Source: Sulfurimonas sp. UBA6014 (GTDB lineage: Bacteria; Campylobacterota; Campylobacteria; Campylobacterales; Sulfurimonadaceae). From it: a stretch of 22,269 bases of DNA. Positions 8,108 to 15,478 of this stretch are shown here, one piece after another. The translations under genes were made by a program, and so were the position numbers. The notes under the pieces are model-generated. The model was not told the DNA's origin and did no database searches. It saw nothing but the letters and a program-made list of their open reading frames with translations. Numbering within the stretch: position 1 is the first letter of the stretch; each line of letters starts with the position of its first letter. The stretch is taken from NCBI GenBank assembly GCA_002428085.1, contig DJAA01000024.1, positions 2,342 to 24,610 of the forward strand, read 5' to 3'.

Positions 8108-8466
8108 ACGAAGCTCAAATAAAAGTAAAGAGAACTGAATCAATTCTCGCTCAGTTAATTCCTCAAGCTTTAGGCTCTTTAAATGATAAAAGACTTCATG
8201 AGATAGATGTTATTGATGTTCAATGCTCTCGTGGCAAAAGTGATGCAAAAGTTTTTTTGAGTCCGACTGGCTTAAGTAGCGAAGAAAAAAATATCTATTT
8301 AAAATTACTAAAAAATGCTCGTCCTATTATTGAGACCTATTGCCTTAAAGATCAAGGCTGGTATCGTTGCCCAAGATTTACCTTTGAGTTTGATGAGCAG
8401 TTTGAAAAAACGCAAACGATAGAAGAGTTATTTAAAAAAATCGCCAAAGAAAAAGAGGAAAAATAA
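8104..8466 (+). CDS. rbfA: 30S ribosome-binding factor A
   Basis: RbfA is a small KH-fold protein that binds immature 30S subunits and helps late maturation of 16S rRNA. The 120-residue length fits. The N-terminal helix (KVKRTESILAQLIPQAL), the strand around IDVIDVQCSRGKSDAKVFL, and the segment RCPRFTFEFDEQFEKTQTIEELF near the C-terminus match the family pattern, where PxLxFxxDxSxExxxxIxxLL is usual. The GTG start at 8104 overlaps the infB stop by four bases (GTGA), and the stop overlaps the rimP start by one base (TAATG), so all three are likely translationally coupled. infB-rbfA-rimP adjacency supports the call. Confidence 0.9.
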   Translation: MNEAQIKVKRTESILAQLIPQALGSLNDKRLHEIDVIDVQCSRGKSDAKVFLSPTGLSSEEKNIYLKLLKNARPIIETYCLKDQGWYRCPRFTFEFDEQFEKTQTIEELFKKIAKEKEEK

Positions 8467-8915
8467 TGTCATTGCAAAGCGATATAAATTCACTTGTACA
8501 ATCTGTTGGTTTGGACCTTTACGATATAGCCATTGTCAATGATAATGATGAGACGATTTACCGTATCAGTGTTCTCTCAAGCCAAATCGTAGACGGGAAA
8601 AAAAAGGGAGTAAGTATGGATGAGTGTGTCGCACTCACACATCTCATCTCTCCTTTACTTGATGTGACGCCTCCTGTTTCAGGTGACTATAGACTTGAAG
8701 TGGGAAGTGCTGGTATAGAGAGAAAAATTACTAATATAGGGCAATTTTCAAAATCGCTTGGGGAAAAAATATCTATCCTTACAAACAATAAAGAAAAATA
8801 CAAAGGTGTTCTAACAAAAGTGGAAGGCTCTAAAATTTTTCTTGATGCAGACGGTGCAGAACTTGTTTTGGAATTTGGAGAAATCCATAAAGCTAAAACT
8901 TACTTTGAATGGTAA
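8466..8915 (+). CDS. rimP: Ribosome maturation factor RimP
   Basis: RimP binds the 30S precursor and is needed for efficient 16S maturation. The 149-residue protein shows the two-domain RimP layout: an N-terminal alpha/beta domain with GLDLYDIAIVNDNDETIYRISV, the KKGVSMDECVALTHLISPLLD segment, and the highly conserved DYRLEVGSAGIERKI stretch (family consensus YxLEVSSPGIxRPL). A small C-terminal SH3-like barrel follows from about residue 95. Its ATG overlaps the rbfA stop by one base. The SAGIERKI variant of the usual SPGLDRPL is a mild divergence seen in this phylum as I recall it. Confidence 0.93.
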   Translation: MSLQSDINSLVQSVGLDLYDIAIVNDNDETIYRISVLSSQIVDGKKKGVSMDECVALTHLISPLLDVTPPVSGDYRLEVGSAGIERKITNIGQFSKSLGEKISILTNNKEKYKGVLTKVEGSKIFLDADGAELVLEFGEIHKAKTYFEW

Positions 8916-8930
8916 TGCAAACAAGTCCTA

Positions 8931-9959
8931 ATGGAGATAAATTCTAACTTTTTTATGAGCCTTGCCCTTAAAGAGGCTTGGAAATACCAAGGGTTAACCT
9001 ATCCAAATCCTGCCGTTGGTTGCACCCTAGTTGGAGCAAACTTTGAACTGCTCGCTCTCGCGGCACATCAAAAAGCTGGAAATCCCCATGCTGAGGTTCT
9101 AGCACTTCAGAGTGCTTACTTCAAGCTTACAAAAAACGAAACTATTTTACATTTAACTGCATCTTCGGATATTCACACCTTTCTTTTAGAAAATCATAAA
9201 AACATTTTTAAAGATACTGTACTTTTTACAACCCTTGAACCATGTGCACATGAAGGTAAAACTCCTTCTTGTGCCTCTTTAATCGCTCAGCTTGGGATAA
9301 AAAAAGTTTATATCGGCTCGCGTGATTTGAATGAAGAGGCGGCAAATGGAGCAAAAAGACTCGTCTCTTGTGGCATTGAAGTTGAGATGGGTATTTTAAG
9401 AGAAGAGTGTGAAGCGCTTATCCAACCTTTTATCAAGTGGAGAGAGAGAAATTTTGTTTTTTTCAAATGGGCACAAAGGCTCAATGGTACAATAGATGGC
9501 GGCATAATTAGTTCATTTGCTTCACGTAAAAATGTTCATGCCATGCGAGCTGTGTGTGACTTGCTTGTTATCGGAGGAAATACGGTGCGAACAGATAGAC
9601 CGACCCTCGATGCAAGGCTTGTCAATGCAAAAGCGCCCGATATTTTGATACTCTCACGAGAGAAAGATTTTGACAGAACCATTCCTCTTTTTAGTGTTGC
9701 AAACAGAAAAGTGATGATTTCAGAGAGTTTAGAAGGGTGTAAAGAGTATAAAAATATTATGATTGAGGGGAGCTCAAAAATGTTTGAGCTGACACGCGAT
9801 ATTGTTGATTATTATTTATGTTACCTCGTGCCCACGTTTGGGGGTCGAGATATGTTTACGTTTGGAGATGAGAAGTTGAACATTTTAAATGTACTCCAAG
9901 TTGATGAAGATATAATGATATGGATGAAAAAGGATGAAGACTATGAGCACTCAAAGTAA
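8931..9959 (+). CDS. ribD: Bifunctional riboflavin deaminase/reductase RibD
   Basis: RibD carries out the second and third steps of riboflavin synthesis: deamination of the GTP-derived pyrimidine and NADPH-dependent reduction of its ribosyl group. The deaminase domain (about 1-150) has H53-A-E55 and P-C105...C114 in PCAHEGKTPSC, the complete zinc and catalytic set, plus the TYPNPAVGC signature near residue 23. The reductase domain (about 160-342) keeps KWAQRLNGTI and the VIGGNTVRTDRPTLDAR segment; near the C-terminus the usual EGGxxL reads EGSSKMF. The length of 342 is slightly under the E. coli 367. The ATG at 8931 lacks a clear Shine-Dalgarno but fits the usual N-terminus. Its 3' end overlaps the methyltransferase gene. 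Confidence 0.94.
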   Translation: MEINSNFFMSLALKEAWKYQGLTYPNPAVGCTLVGANFELLALAAHQKAGNPHAEVLALQSAYFKLTKNETILHLTASSDIHTFLLENHKNIFKDTVLFTTLEPCAHEGKTPSCASLIAQLGIKKVYIGSRDLNEEAANGAKRLVSCGIEVEMGILREECEALIQPFIKWRERNFVFFKWAQRLNGTIDGGIISSFASRKNVHAMRAVCDLLVIGGNTVRTDRPTLDARLVNAKAPDILILSREKDFDRTIPLFSVANRKVMISESLEGCKEYKNIMIEGSSKMFELTRDIVDYYLCYLVPTFGGRDMFTFGDEKLNILNVLQVDEDIMIWMKKDEDYEHSK

Positions 9960-10677
9960 GCAAAAAGAGCAAAAACAAGAAAAAATAGTTTCAATGTTTA
10001 ACAATATTGCGCCGACGTATGACACGGCAAATCGTATCATGAGTATGGGTGTTGATAAAAGTTGGAGAAGAAAAGCTTGCGATTTAGCTTATAAATTTTA
10101 TGCGAAAGACTCCATTGACACCATTGTTGATGTTGCTTGTGGGACAGGTGACATGATGGAGTTTTGGAGAAGCCGTGCCCAAAAGTCTGGCATCGCTATT
10201 GGTAAAATAGTAGGAGTAGATCCTTCTGTAGGCATGCTTGATGTTGCACGGATTAAATTTCCTAAGTTTGCGTACTATATTTCAAAAGCTACACAAATTC
10301 CTCTTGCTGATGCAAGTTCGGATATTATAAGTATTACCTATGGAATTAGAAATGTTGTAGAACGCCAAGAGGCTTTGCGTGAATTTAATAGAGTGCTCAA
10401 ACAAAACGGTCTTGTCGTGATTTTAGAGTTTATGAAAAATGAAAATCCTTCACTTGTAGGCAAAATTAGAAATTTTTATATGAATAAAGTGCTCCCTAAA
10501 ATTGGTGGATATATCTCAAAAAACCTAGAAGCGTATGAGTATTTGCCAAATTCTATTGAAGATTTTTCAACCGTTCAAAATTTGCAAAAAGAGCTCCAAG
10601 CCGCAGGATTTGAGATGCTTTATACAAAAAGTTTTTCCATGGATATATCAACGCTTCTTATAGCACAAAAAATTTAG
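9943..10677 (+). CDS. ubiE: UbiE/MenG family quinone C-methyltransferase
   Basis: This is a SAM-dependent methyltransferase that most likely converts demethylmenaquinone to menaquinone. With the ATG at 9943 it has 244 residues. Family signatures are clear: MFNNIAPTYDTANRIMSMG near the N-terminus, the SAM motif I VDVACGTGD (62-70), GVDPSVGML, ITYGIRNVV, and the NPSLVGKIRNFYMNKVLPKIGG region. The upstream in-frame ATG at 9934 would place the Shine-Dalgarno-like AGG directly against the start; the 9943 start has AAAGGA about eight bases upstream and is preferred. It overlaps ribD by 17 bases. Since mqnF in this window belongs to the futalosine route, menaquinone is the likely substrate class rather than ubiquinone. 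A paralogue making methylmenaquinone cannot be excluded. Confidence 0.93.
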   Translation: MSTQSKQKEQKQEKIVSMFNNIAPTYDTANRIMSMGVDKSWRRKACDLAYKFYAKDSIDTIVDVACGTGDMMEFWRSRAQKSGIAIGKIVGVDPSVGMLDVARIKFPKFAYYISKATQIPLADASSDIISITYGIRNVVERQEALREFNRVLKQNGLVVILEFMKNENPSLVGKIRNFYMNKVLPKIGGYISKNLEAYEYLPNSIEDFSTVQNLQKELQAAGFEMLYTKSFSMDISTLLIAQKI

Positions 10678-10687
10678 GCTCCATTCG

Positions 10688-11938
10688 TTGCACACACTTA
10701 GTGTTTCAGCACTTAATGAGCAGATTAAAACTCTTTTAGAGACAAGTTTTTCCCACGTTTTTGTCGAGGGAGAACTCTCTCGCATTACTTTTCATAATAG
10801 CGGACATATTTATTTTACTCTCAAAGATGCAGATGCTACCATTAAAGCCGTCATGTTCAAAGGCAACGCTTCAAAATTAAAGTTTCAACTTAAAGAGGGG
10901 CTTAAAGTCATTTTAGACGGTGCTATAACTCTTTACAAACCTCGTGGTGAGTACCAAATAAACTGTTTTTCTATCGAGCCTGCAGGTCATGGAGCCTTGG
11001 CTTTGGCGTATGAACAGCTCAAGCAAAAACTCTCCTCGCAGGGTTATTTTGACTCGATAAGAAAAAAACCGCTGCCAAAATTTCCCACACGAGTAGCTCT
11101 TATAACCTCGGCTACTTCGGCGGCTTTACAAGACATGTTGCGGGTGGCAAATTCGAGGTACAGATTTTTAGAAATCGATATATATGATGTTTTAGTTCAA
11201 GGAGAGAGTGCGGCAGCAGCAATTGCAAATGCTCTTGTCCTCAGCGACACTAAAGGGTATGACGTGATTGTCCTAGGGCGGGGTGGGGGAAGTATAGAAG
11301 ATTTATGGGCATTTAATGAAGAGGTTCTAGCAGATGCAATTTTTCATGCAAAAACTCCCGTGGTCTCGGCTGTAGGACACGAAATAGATTGGGTGATAAG
11401 TGATTTTGTAGCAGACTCTCGAGCGCCAACACCAAGTGCGGCTATGGAGATAATTTTGCCTGATACGCATGAGCTCTATCAGTATTTAGACTCTTTGCAA
11501 AGCCAACTCTCAAATGTAATAGCGCACAAAATCTTTGTAAAAAAACAAGAACTCCAACACTTAGCGGCATCGTATGCACAGCACTCTTTAGAGAAAAAAT
11601 TTACTCAAAAAAAACAAGAGATAGAACAGCTAAGAGCTTTATTATTGCAGCATGTAGCTTTTAAAATTCAAAATTTTATGAAAGATTTAGAGTATAGTAA
11701 AATGCAGTTCCCCCAAGCTATGAATGCAACTTTGAGTCTTAAGCAAAATCAATTTTTACAACTCAAAAATATGTTAGAATCGAACAATCCAAAATTTAAA
11801 ATAAAAAGCGGTTTTGCACAAATTTCTCAAAATGCAAAAGTTATTGATTTGGCATCTCTTAATAAAGATGATTTATTTGAGGTTCAAGATACACAGATGT
11901 GCATAACCGCAAAAGTGATGGATAAAAAAATATATTAG
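10688..11938 (+). CDS. xseA: Exodeoxyribonuclease VII large subunit
   Basis: XseA is the catalytic subunit of exonuclease VII, which degrades single-stranded DNA in both directions and acts with XseB. The 416-residue protein begins with the OB-fold (LSVSALNEQIKTLLETSF ... VEGELS), followed by the catalytic core with SATSAALQDML, the hallmark GRGGGSIEDLWAFNEE, and SAVGHEIDWVISDFVADSRAPTPSAA. A long coiled-coil-like region follows (about 265-370), and the C-terminal segment keeps the short KSGFAQIS motif. The TTG start at 10688 gives MHTLSVSALNEQIK, which fits the family, and no ATG lies close by. XseB is usually small and often adjacent, but no xseB-like gene is seen next to it here. Confidence 0.96.
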   Translation: MHTLSVSALNEQIKTLLETSFSHVFVEGELSRITFHNSGHIYFTLKDADATIKAVMFKGNASKLKFQLKEGLKVILDGAITLYKPRGEYQINCFSIEPAGHGALALAYEQLKQKLSSQGYFDSIRKKPLPKFPTRVALITSATSAALQDMLRVANSRYRFLEIDIYDVLVQGESAAAAIANALVLSDTKGYDVIVLGRGGGSIEDLWAFNEEVLADAIFHAKTPVVSAVGHEIDWVISDFVADSRAPTPSAAMEIILPDTHELYQYLDSLQSQLSNVIAHKIFVKKQELQHLAASYAQHSLEKKFTQKKQEIEQLRALLLQHVAFKIQNFMKDLEYSKMQFPQAMNATLSLKQNQFLQLKNMLESNNPKFKIKSGFAQISQNAKVIDLASLNKDDLFEVQDTQMCITAKVMDKKIY

Positions 11939-11945
11939 GAATTTC

Positions 11946-12545
11946 ATGAAGCATCCAGATTTTTTTAGCACGATAGAAGTAATCAAAGTGCAAGACCCTC
12001 TCTCAAGTGCTTTGGGCACCTTTGAAAACGGGGAATACACTTTGAGTTATTTAGATGTTGTAAAAGCAGCAGGTCATAGTTGTCCAACAGTTGCAGGGGC
12101 TTATATCATGACACTTATGGCGTTAAAAGCGCTCTATCCAAATGAGAGAGCAGTGCGTGGAGGGATAAAAGTTGCTTTTAAAGAGTCTCAAGAAGAGGGA
12201 GTTGCAGGCGTTATAGGAAATGTCATCTCACACATAACGGGCGCAACAGACAAGAGTGGTTTTAAAGGTTTGCAAGGAAAATTTGCTCGCCACTCTCTTA
12301 TGGCTTTTCATGAAAACATAAACGCATCTGCAAGATTTATAAGAGTGGATAATGGTAAAGTTGTCAATGTTACGTACAATCCATCTGCTGTTTTGCCAAA
12401 TCCTGATATGCAAATAATTATGAATAAAATGAAAGAAGCCGCAGCTTCTCCCAATGAGATAAAAGAATTTGGCGTTCTTTGGCAAGAGAGAGTTAAGAGA
12501 ATATTTGAAAATTTAAATAGCGTTGTCCGAGTGGAAGAAGTTTAG
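11946..12545 (+). CDS. FmdE-like protein of unknown function
   Basis: The 199-residue protein has features of the FmdE family, named after the formylmethanofuran dehydrogenase operon, whose members have a core with a GHxCP metal site. Here the site reads GHSCP at residues 43-47, followed by a helix (AGAYIMTLMALKAL) and later by VISHITGATDKSGFKGLQGKFAR, which resembles the DAIQxxTGxTxGKxNL...GKxA part of FmdE. The cysteines usually found before and within that second motif are absent, leaving C46 as the only cysteine. No zinc-finger tail is present. The ATG has AGGA nearby (11937-11940), and the gene starts seven bases after xseA, so it is probably co-transcribed. It cannot be part of methanogenesis in this organism; its function is unknown, and a metal or thiol site at H44/C46 is inferred. 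Confidence 0.7.
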   Translation: MKHPDFFSTIEVIKVQDPLSSALGTFENGEYTLSYLDVVKAAGHSCPTVAGAYIMTLMALKALYPNERAVRGGIKVAFKESQEEGVAGVIGNVISHITGATDKSGFKGLQGKFARHSLMAFHENINASARFIRVDNGKVVNVTYNPSAVLPNPDMQIIMNKMKEAAASPNEIKEFGVLWQERVKRIFENLNSVVRVEEV

Positions 12546-12585
12546 TTTTTTATAGCAAGAGAGTTGTAGGGAGATGTGTAACAGC

Positions 12586-12613
12586 CACTAAAACGGACGT
12601 ATTCGTTTTAGTG
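12586..12613. terminator. Bidirectional hairpin between convergent genes
   Basis: CACTAAAACG (12586-12595) and CGTTTTAGTG (12604-12613) are perfect reverse complements. In RNA the stem can extend by a G-U and an A-U pair to 12 bp around a four-base loop CGTA (12598-12601). It lies between the 3' ends of the FmdE-like gene and sppA, the expected place for a shared terminator. Neither side is followed by a clear T run, so termination efficiency is uncertain. Confidence 0.6.
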
Positions 12614-12628
12614 TGTAGCCTTCTAAAT

Positions 12629-13498
12629 CTATTTTAAAACCATAGAGGGAAAATAGGTGTGTAAGTTCACTGCTGCATTTGCTGAGATTTTTCTTATAAA
12701 TTTATCAAATTCATCCTCTTCATTCCAAATCGGATTTGTTACACCACTTAAGGCAATTAGTTTTTCTTTTGCCTCGTATGCCACTCCAATCGAGTCAATC
12801 AAACCAACTTCTTGAGCTTGCTGGGCGGTAAAAATGTGGGCGTTTGCATAGTTGTCTCGTTGGTTAATATCAAGACCTCGTGCGCTTGCTACATCTCGTG
12901 TAAACATATCATAAGTCCCTTGGATGACTTTATTTAATTCATCAATTTCGTAACTCTCCCAAGGTCTATCGGGAGTCCCGATTTTTTTGTACTTGCCGGC
13001 TTGAACACTTTGAGACTTGATTCCAATAGTGTCCATGAGCTCACTTAAATCTGCCCCTTGCATCACCACTCCGATACTTCCAACCATAGAGCCTGGATTG
13101 GCTATAATCTCATTTGCCCAGATGCTTGCATAGTAACTTCCACTTGCAATCGTCCCCTTTGCATAAACAATCACAGGCTTGATACTTTTGAGCCTTTTGA
13201 TGGCATATGCTATCTCGATAGAGGGTGCTACAGCTCCACCAGGTGAGTCAACATTGATAAGCACGCCTTTGATTTGTTCGTTTTGTGTTGCACTTTCAAT
13301 CTGCTCAAGAACTTCTGAAACTTCCATAAGGGGACCTACAAGTTCGATTTGTTGCAGATTGTTTGGCGTTAAATTTTCTTTACTTGAGGGGAGAAAAATT
13401 AAAACCACAATAAGGACAAAAATCATCGCCTTAAAATGATTTTGAATATAATCGAGGGTTGCTGTGACAGGCGAGAAGATTTTTTTTATAAATTCCAT
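12629..13498 (-). CDS. sppA: Signal peptide peptidase SppA (36K type)
   Basis: SppA is a membrane-bound serine peptidase of the S49 family that degrades signal peptides left after protein export. The 289-residue protein has one N-terminal membrane segment (about 24-37), then a periplasmic ClpP-like domain. The motif DSPGG (84-88), the likely nucleophile S119 in GTIASGSYYAS, and the lysine base in AGKYKKIGTPDRP (K169-K172 region) are present, as is the MVGSIGV segment. The short length matches the single-domain form, which works as an oligomer. It starts three bases after the mqnF stop and is probably co-transcribed with it. The same pairing occurs in Campylobacter as I recall it. Confidence 0.95.
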   Translation of the reverse strand: MEFIKKIFSPVTATLDYIQNHFKAMIFVLIVVLIFLPSSKENLTPNNLQQIELVGPLMEVSEVLEQIESATQNEQIKGVLINVDSPGGAVAPSIEIAYAIKRLKSIKPVIVYAKGTIASGSYYASIWANEIIANPGSMVGSIGVVMQGADLSELMDTIGIKSQSVQAGKYKKIGTPDRPWESYEIDELNKVIQGTYDMFTRDVASARGLDINQRDNYANAHIFTAQQAQEVGLIDSIGVAYEAKEKLIALSGVTNPIWNEEDEFDKFIRKISANAAVNLHTYFPSMVLK

Positions 13499-13501
13499 GG
13501 A

Positions 13502-14719
13502 TTATCCTTTTTTTAAAACGCCGTTGATGTAAATTTTGGAGACATTATATCTCTTAAGTATTAAATGAATAGCCAATTCATCGTTGGGTTTAGCGTCCAA
13601 ATCTAGGACTATCATGTCAGCATTCCTCCCACTGGCTATCTCTCCAGTGTTAAGTCCTAGCGCATGGGCAGCATGAATAGTGACTCCTTTTATGAGTGCT
13701 GTTGCAAGTTCCAAAAGAGGAGTATTGCTGTGCATAAAGAGGGCTATTTTCATCTCTTCAAAAAGGTCAAGTTTATAGTTTGAACTTAGCCCATCAGTTG
13801 CCACTATCCACGGAATATTTTTCTCATTTAAGGTTTGAAGAGGAAGCGTCCCATTTCCCAAAAGACGGTTTGAAATAGGGCAGTGAATAACCGTGTGCTT
13901 ATTTGAAGCTAATGTTTCAAACTCGCTCTCATTTGCTTTTGTGACATGGGTAAAAAGTGTTTGAAATCCATTGAAATATTCTAAAAATTCAGCCGAGCCA
14001 CTCACTGAAGATTTTTGTTTGAGCAAGGTTTCAAAAAATTCTTTAAAATCTCCCTCGCTTGTGTCAAGCCAATCCCTCTCTGCTTGACTCTCCATAAAAT
14101 GGGCAGTAAGTTTTAAGTTTTCATTTTTGGCAATACCAAGCGCTTTTTTAACTAAGACAGGATGAACCGAGTAGGGCGAGTGTATGGCAATTCCTGTATG
14201 AAACCCCTCTCGTTTGATACTTTTTGAAGCATCTAAGCGAGAGAGAAAATCACCAAAAAGAGCATCTGCCATTGTCGCTTGCGAGCCGATAAGCTCATTG
14301 AAAAAAAGAACATTTTGGGGTGCGTTTTCACAGGCTTCTAAATCTAGGCCATGAGAGCTGATGGCACCAAAGGTTGTGATACCGCTCTCTAACATTGCAT
14401 CAATCGCTTTTTTTATACACTCAGTATCACAATCGTTCATGAGTGATTCGCGATTTTCTATGACACTATAGAGCCAGTTCATAAAATCTCCATAGCTTAG
14501 GGCTGTTTTATTGGCACTGAATTCGAGATGAACATGTGCATTTATAAGACCTGGCATAAGAAGCGAATTTTCTTTAAGCGTAGTAACATTGGCATCTGGA
14601 AACTCTAGCAGTAGCTCCTCTATTGGGGCAATTTTTACGATTGTTTTGTCAAAAGCAACAGAGAGATTTTCTAGCAGTTCATGAGGCGTGAGTATATAAT
14701 TTGCAGAGAGGATATTCAT
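13502..14719 (-). CDS. mqnF: Aminodeoxyfutalosine deaminase (amidohydrolase superfamily)
   Basis: This 405-residue amidohydrolase most likely deaminates 6-amino-6-deoxyfutalosine in the futalosine route to menaquinone. Metal-site motifs are in order: NAHVHLEF (60-67, with H62 and H64), TAHFMESQAERDW, HCPISNRLLGNG, and ATDGLSSN with the catalytic aspartate. Related enzymes of Campylobacterota were shown to have this activity; others in the superfamily act on guanine derivatives or S-adenosylhomocysteine, which is the main alternative. The start at 14719 (MNILSANYIL) is chosen over one at 14803 because a TATAAT on this strand at 14750-14755 would place the transcript start between them, and because the extra 28 residues do not look like family sequence. 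It is followed directly by sppA. Confidence 0.85.
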   Translation of the reverse strand: MNILSANYILTPHELLENLSVAFDKTIVKIAPIEELLLEFPDANVTTLKENSLLMPGLINAHVHLEFSANKTALSYGDFMNWLYSVIENRESLMNDCDTECIKKAIDAMLESGITTFGAISSHGLDLEACENAPQNVLFFNELIGSQATMADALFGDFLSRLDASKSIKREGFHTGIAIHSPYSVHPVLVKKALGIAKNENLKLTAHFMESQAERDWLDTSEGDFKEFFETLLKQKSSVSGSAEFLEYFNGFQTLFTHVTKANESEFETLASNKHTVIHCPISNRLLGNGTLPLQTLNEKNIPWIVATDGLSSNYKLDLFEEMKIALFMHSNTPLLELATALIKGVTIHAAHALGLNTGEIASGRNADMIVLDLDAKPNDELAIHLILKRYNVSKIYINGVLKKG

Positions 14720-14749
14720 AGGACAACTTTGTGAAAAATTTAGAGAGAG

Positions 14750-14755
14750 ATTATA
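14750..14755 (-). promoter_or_regulatory. -10 element for mqnF-sppA
   Basis: On the minus strand the sequence reads CTGTATAATC, a perfect TATAAT, about 30 bases upstream of the mqnF ATG at 14719. Predicted transcription start is near 14743, leaving a leader of about 24 bases. No good -35 box is seen, which is common for sigma-70 promoters in Campylobacterota. This supports the downstream start for mqnF. Confidence 0.6.
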
Positions 14756-14810
14756 CAGTTTTTTATTCCTTGCTCTGTATTTTTTTTGCTCAGTTACAAT
14801 CAAGTAACCT

Positions 14811-14836
14811 GTTTTTAAGCAGAGTAGGTTAAAAAC
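14811..14836. repeat. 8-bp inverted repeat followed by T run in the mqnF-aroQ gap
   Basis: GTTTTTAA (14811-14818) and TTAAAAAC (14829-14836) are perfect reverse complements separated by ten bases, followed on the + strand by seven T (14837-14843). It looks like an AT-rich terminator or an operator, but no + strand gene ends just upstream. A nested TAACCT/AGGTTA repeat (14805-14810 and 14825-14830) overlaps it. Its role is unknown. Confidence 0.35.
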
Positions 14837-14857
14837 TTTTTTTAATAATATTTAGGA

Positions 14858-14863
14858 TAAAAT
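14858..14863 (+). promoter_or_regulatory. Candidate distal -10 element for aroQ operon
   Basis: TAAAAT preceded by TTTAGGA and an upstream T-rich stretch (14837-14843) resembles a Campylobacterota sigma-70 promoter, which often has periodic T runs instead of a -35 box. A start near 14870 would give a leader of about 120 bases containing the 14891-14965 hairpin. It matches the consensus at five of six bases. Confidence 0.35.
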
Positions 14864-14890
14864 CAGCCCTCAAAATATTAATTAAAAAAA

Positions 14891-14965
14891 CTTCTTTCAT
14901 GACCCAAAACTAAGTGGCAATTTTTGTAGAGTTGGTTGTGTGTGTGTTTTGAGTTATGAGAGAAG
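14891..14965 (+). promoter_or_regulatory. Large imperfect stem-loop in the aroQ leader
   Basis: CTTCTTTCATGACCCAAAAC (14891-14910) pairs with GTTTTGAGTTATGAGAGAAG (14946-14965). In + strand RNA this gives 17 Watson-Crick pairs, two G-U pairs and one C-A mismatch around a 35-base loop. The loop's right side holds a short TG repeat (14937-14946). The right arm abuts a TATAAC (14966-14971). On the minus strand the stem is followed by seven T (14890-14884), so a minus-strand small RNA with its own terminator is also possible. No known RNA family was recognised. Confidence 0.5.
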
Positions 14966-14971
14966 TATAAC
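14966..14971 (+). promoter_or_regulatory. Candidate proximal -10 element for aroQ operon
   Basis: GAAGTATAACATC contains TATAAC, five of six matches to TATAAT, directly after the right arm of the large inverted repeat. Predicted transcription start near 14978 leaves about 12 bases before the aroQ ATG, which is short, though AAAAAAGG (14976-14983) could still act as the Shine-Dalgarno. If this is the promoter, the inverted repeat lies in its upstream region rather than in the RNA. Confidence 0.35.
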
Positions 14972-14989
14972 ATCTAAAAAAGGCAATTT

Positions 14990-15475
14990 ATGAAAATAGT
15001 AGTCATTCAAGGTCCAAATTTAAACATGCTAGGAGTTCGTGAGCAACAGATTTATGGAGGGATGAAGCTTGAACAGATTCATTCTCAAATGAAAGATTTT
15101 GCAACACAAAACAATATAGAAATTGAATTTTTTCAAAGCAATCTTGAGGGTGAGATTATCGATAAGATTCAAGAGTGTTATGGAGATGCTCAAGGCATTA
15201 TCATAAATGCTGCAGCCTACACACATACGTCTATTGCAATTCGCGATGCCATTTCTGCGGTAAGTATCCCTACGATTGAAGTTCATATCAGCAATATTTA
15301 TCGTCGCGAAGATTTTAGAAAAATAAATATGATAGCTCCTGTTTGTACATCTTCAGTGGTTGGTTTTGGTCCTTTTGGTTACCATTTGGCGATGGTTGGA
15401 ATGTTACAAATCATGCAAGAGTTGCAAGCGATTCAATCTGCCCAAAACGCTCGCCAACAAACTATTCAAGCATAA
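14990..15475 (+). CDS. aroQ: 3-dehydroquinate dehydratase, type II
   Basis: AroQ dehydrates 3-dehydroquinate to 3-dehydroshikimate in the shikimate pathway as a dodecamer. The 161-residue protein shows the type II signatures GPNLNMLGVREQQIYG (residues 8-23, with the catalytic arginine and tyrosine), FFQSNLEGEIIDKIQ, INAAAYTHTSIAIRDA, and VEVHISNIYRREDFR with the catalytic histidine. A Gln/Ala-rich tail after about residue 145 is slightly longer than the core family. The ATG at 14990 has AAGG upstream. It opens the long + strand unit continuing into folK and the flagellar genes, with three bases or fewer between aroQ and folK. Confidence 0.97.
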   Translation: MKIVVIQGPNLNMLGVREQQIYGGMKLEQIHSQMKDFATQNNIEIEFFQSNLEGEIIDKIQECYGDAQGIIINAAAYTHTSIAIRDAISAVSIPTIEVHISNIYRREDFRKINMIAPVCTSSVVGFGPFGYHLAMVGMLQIMQELQAIQSAQNARQQTIQA

Positions 15476-15478
15476 TAA

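Noticed and set aside
7845..8138. 97-residue open frame overlapping the end of infB
   Set aside because: It lies in another frame of the strongly supported IF-2 gene and has no recognisable features.
14720..14803. Longer N-terminus for the mqnF protein starting at 14803 on the minus strand
   Set aside because: A TATAAT on that strand at 14750-14755 lies inside it, and the added residues do not resemble the family N-terminus, so the start at 14719 is preferred.
14937..14946. TG dinucleotide run as a phase-variable repeat
   Set aside because: Only five units, outside any coding region; too short to expect frequent slippage.
14891..14965. A miniature inverted-repeat transposable element
   Set aside because: No target-site duplication flanks the arms, no second copy is seen in the window, and the G-U tolerant pairing points to an RNA structure instead.
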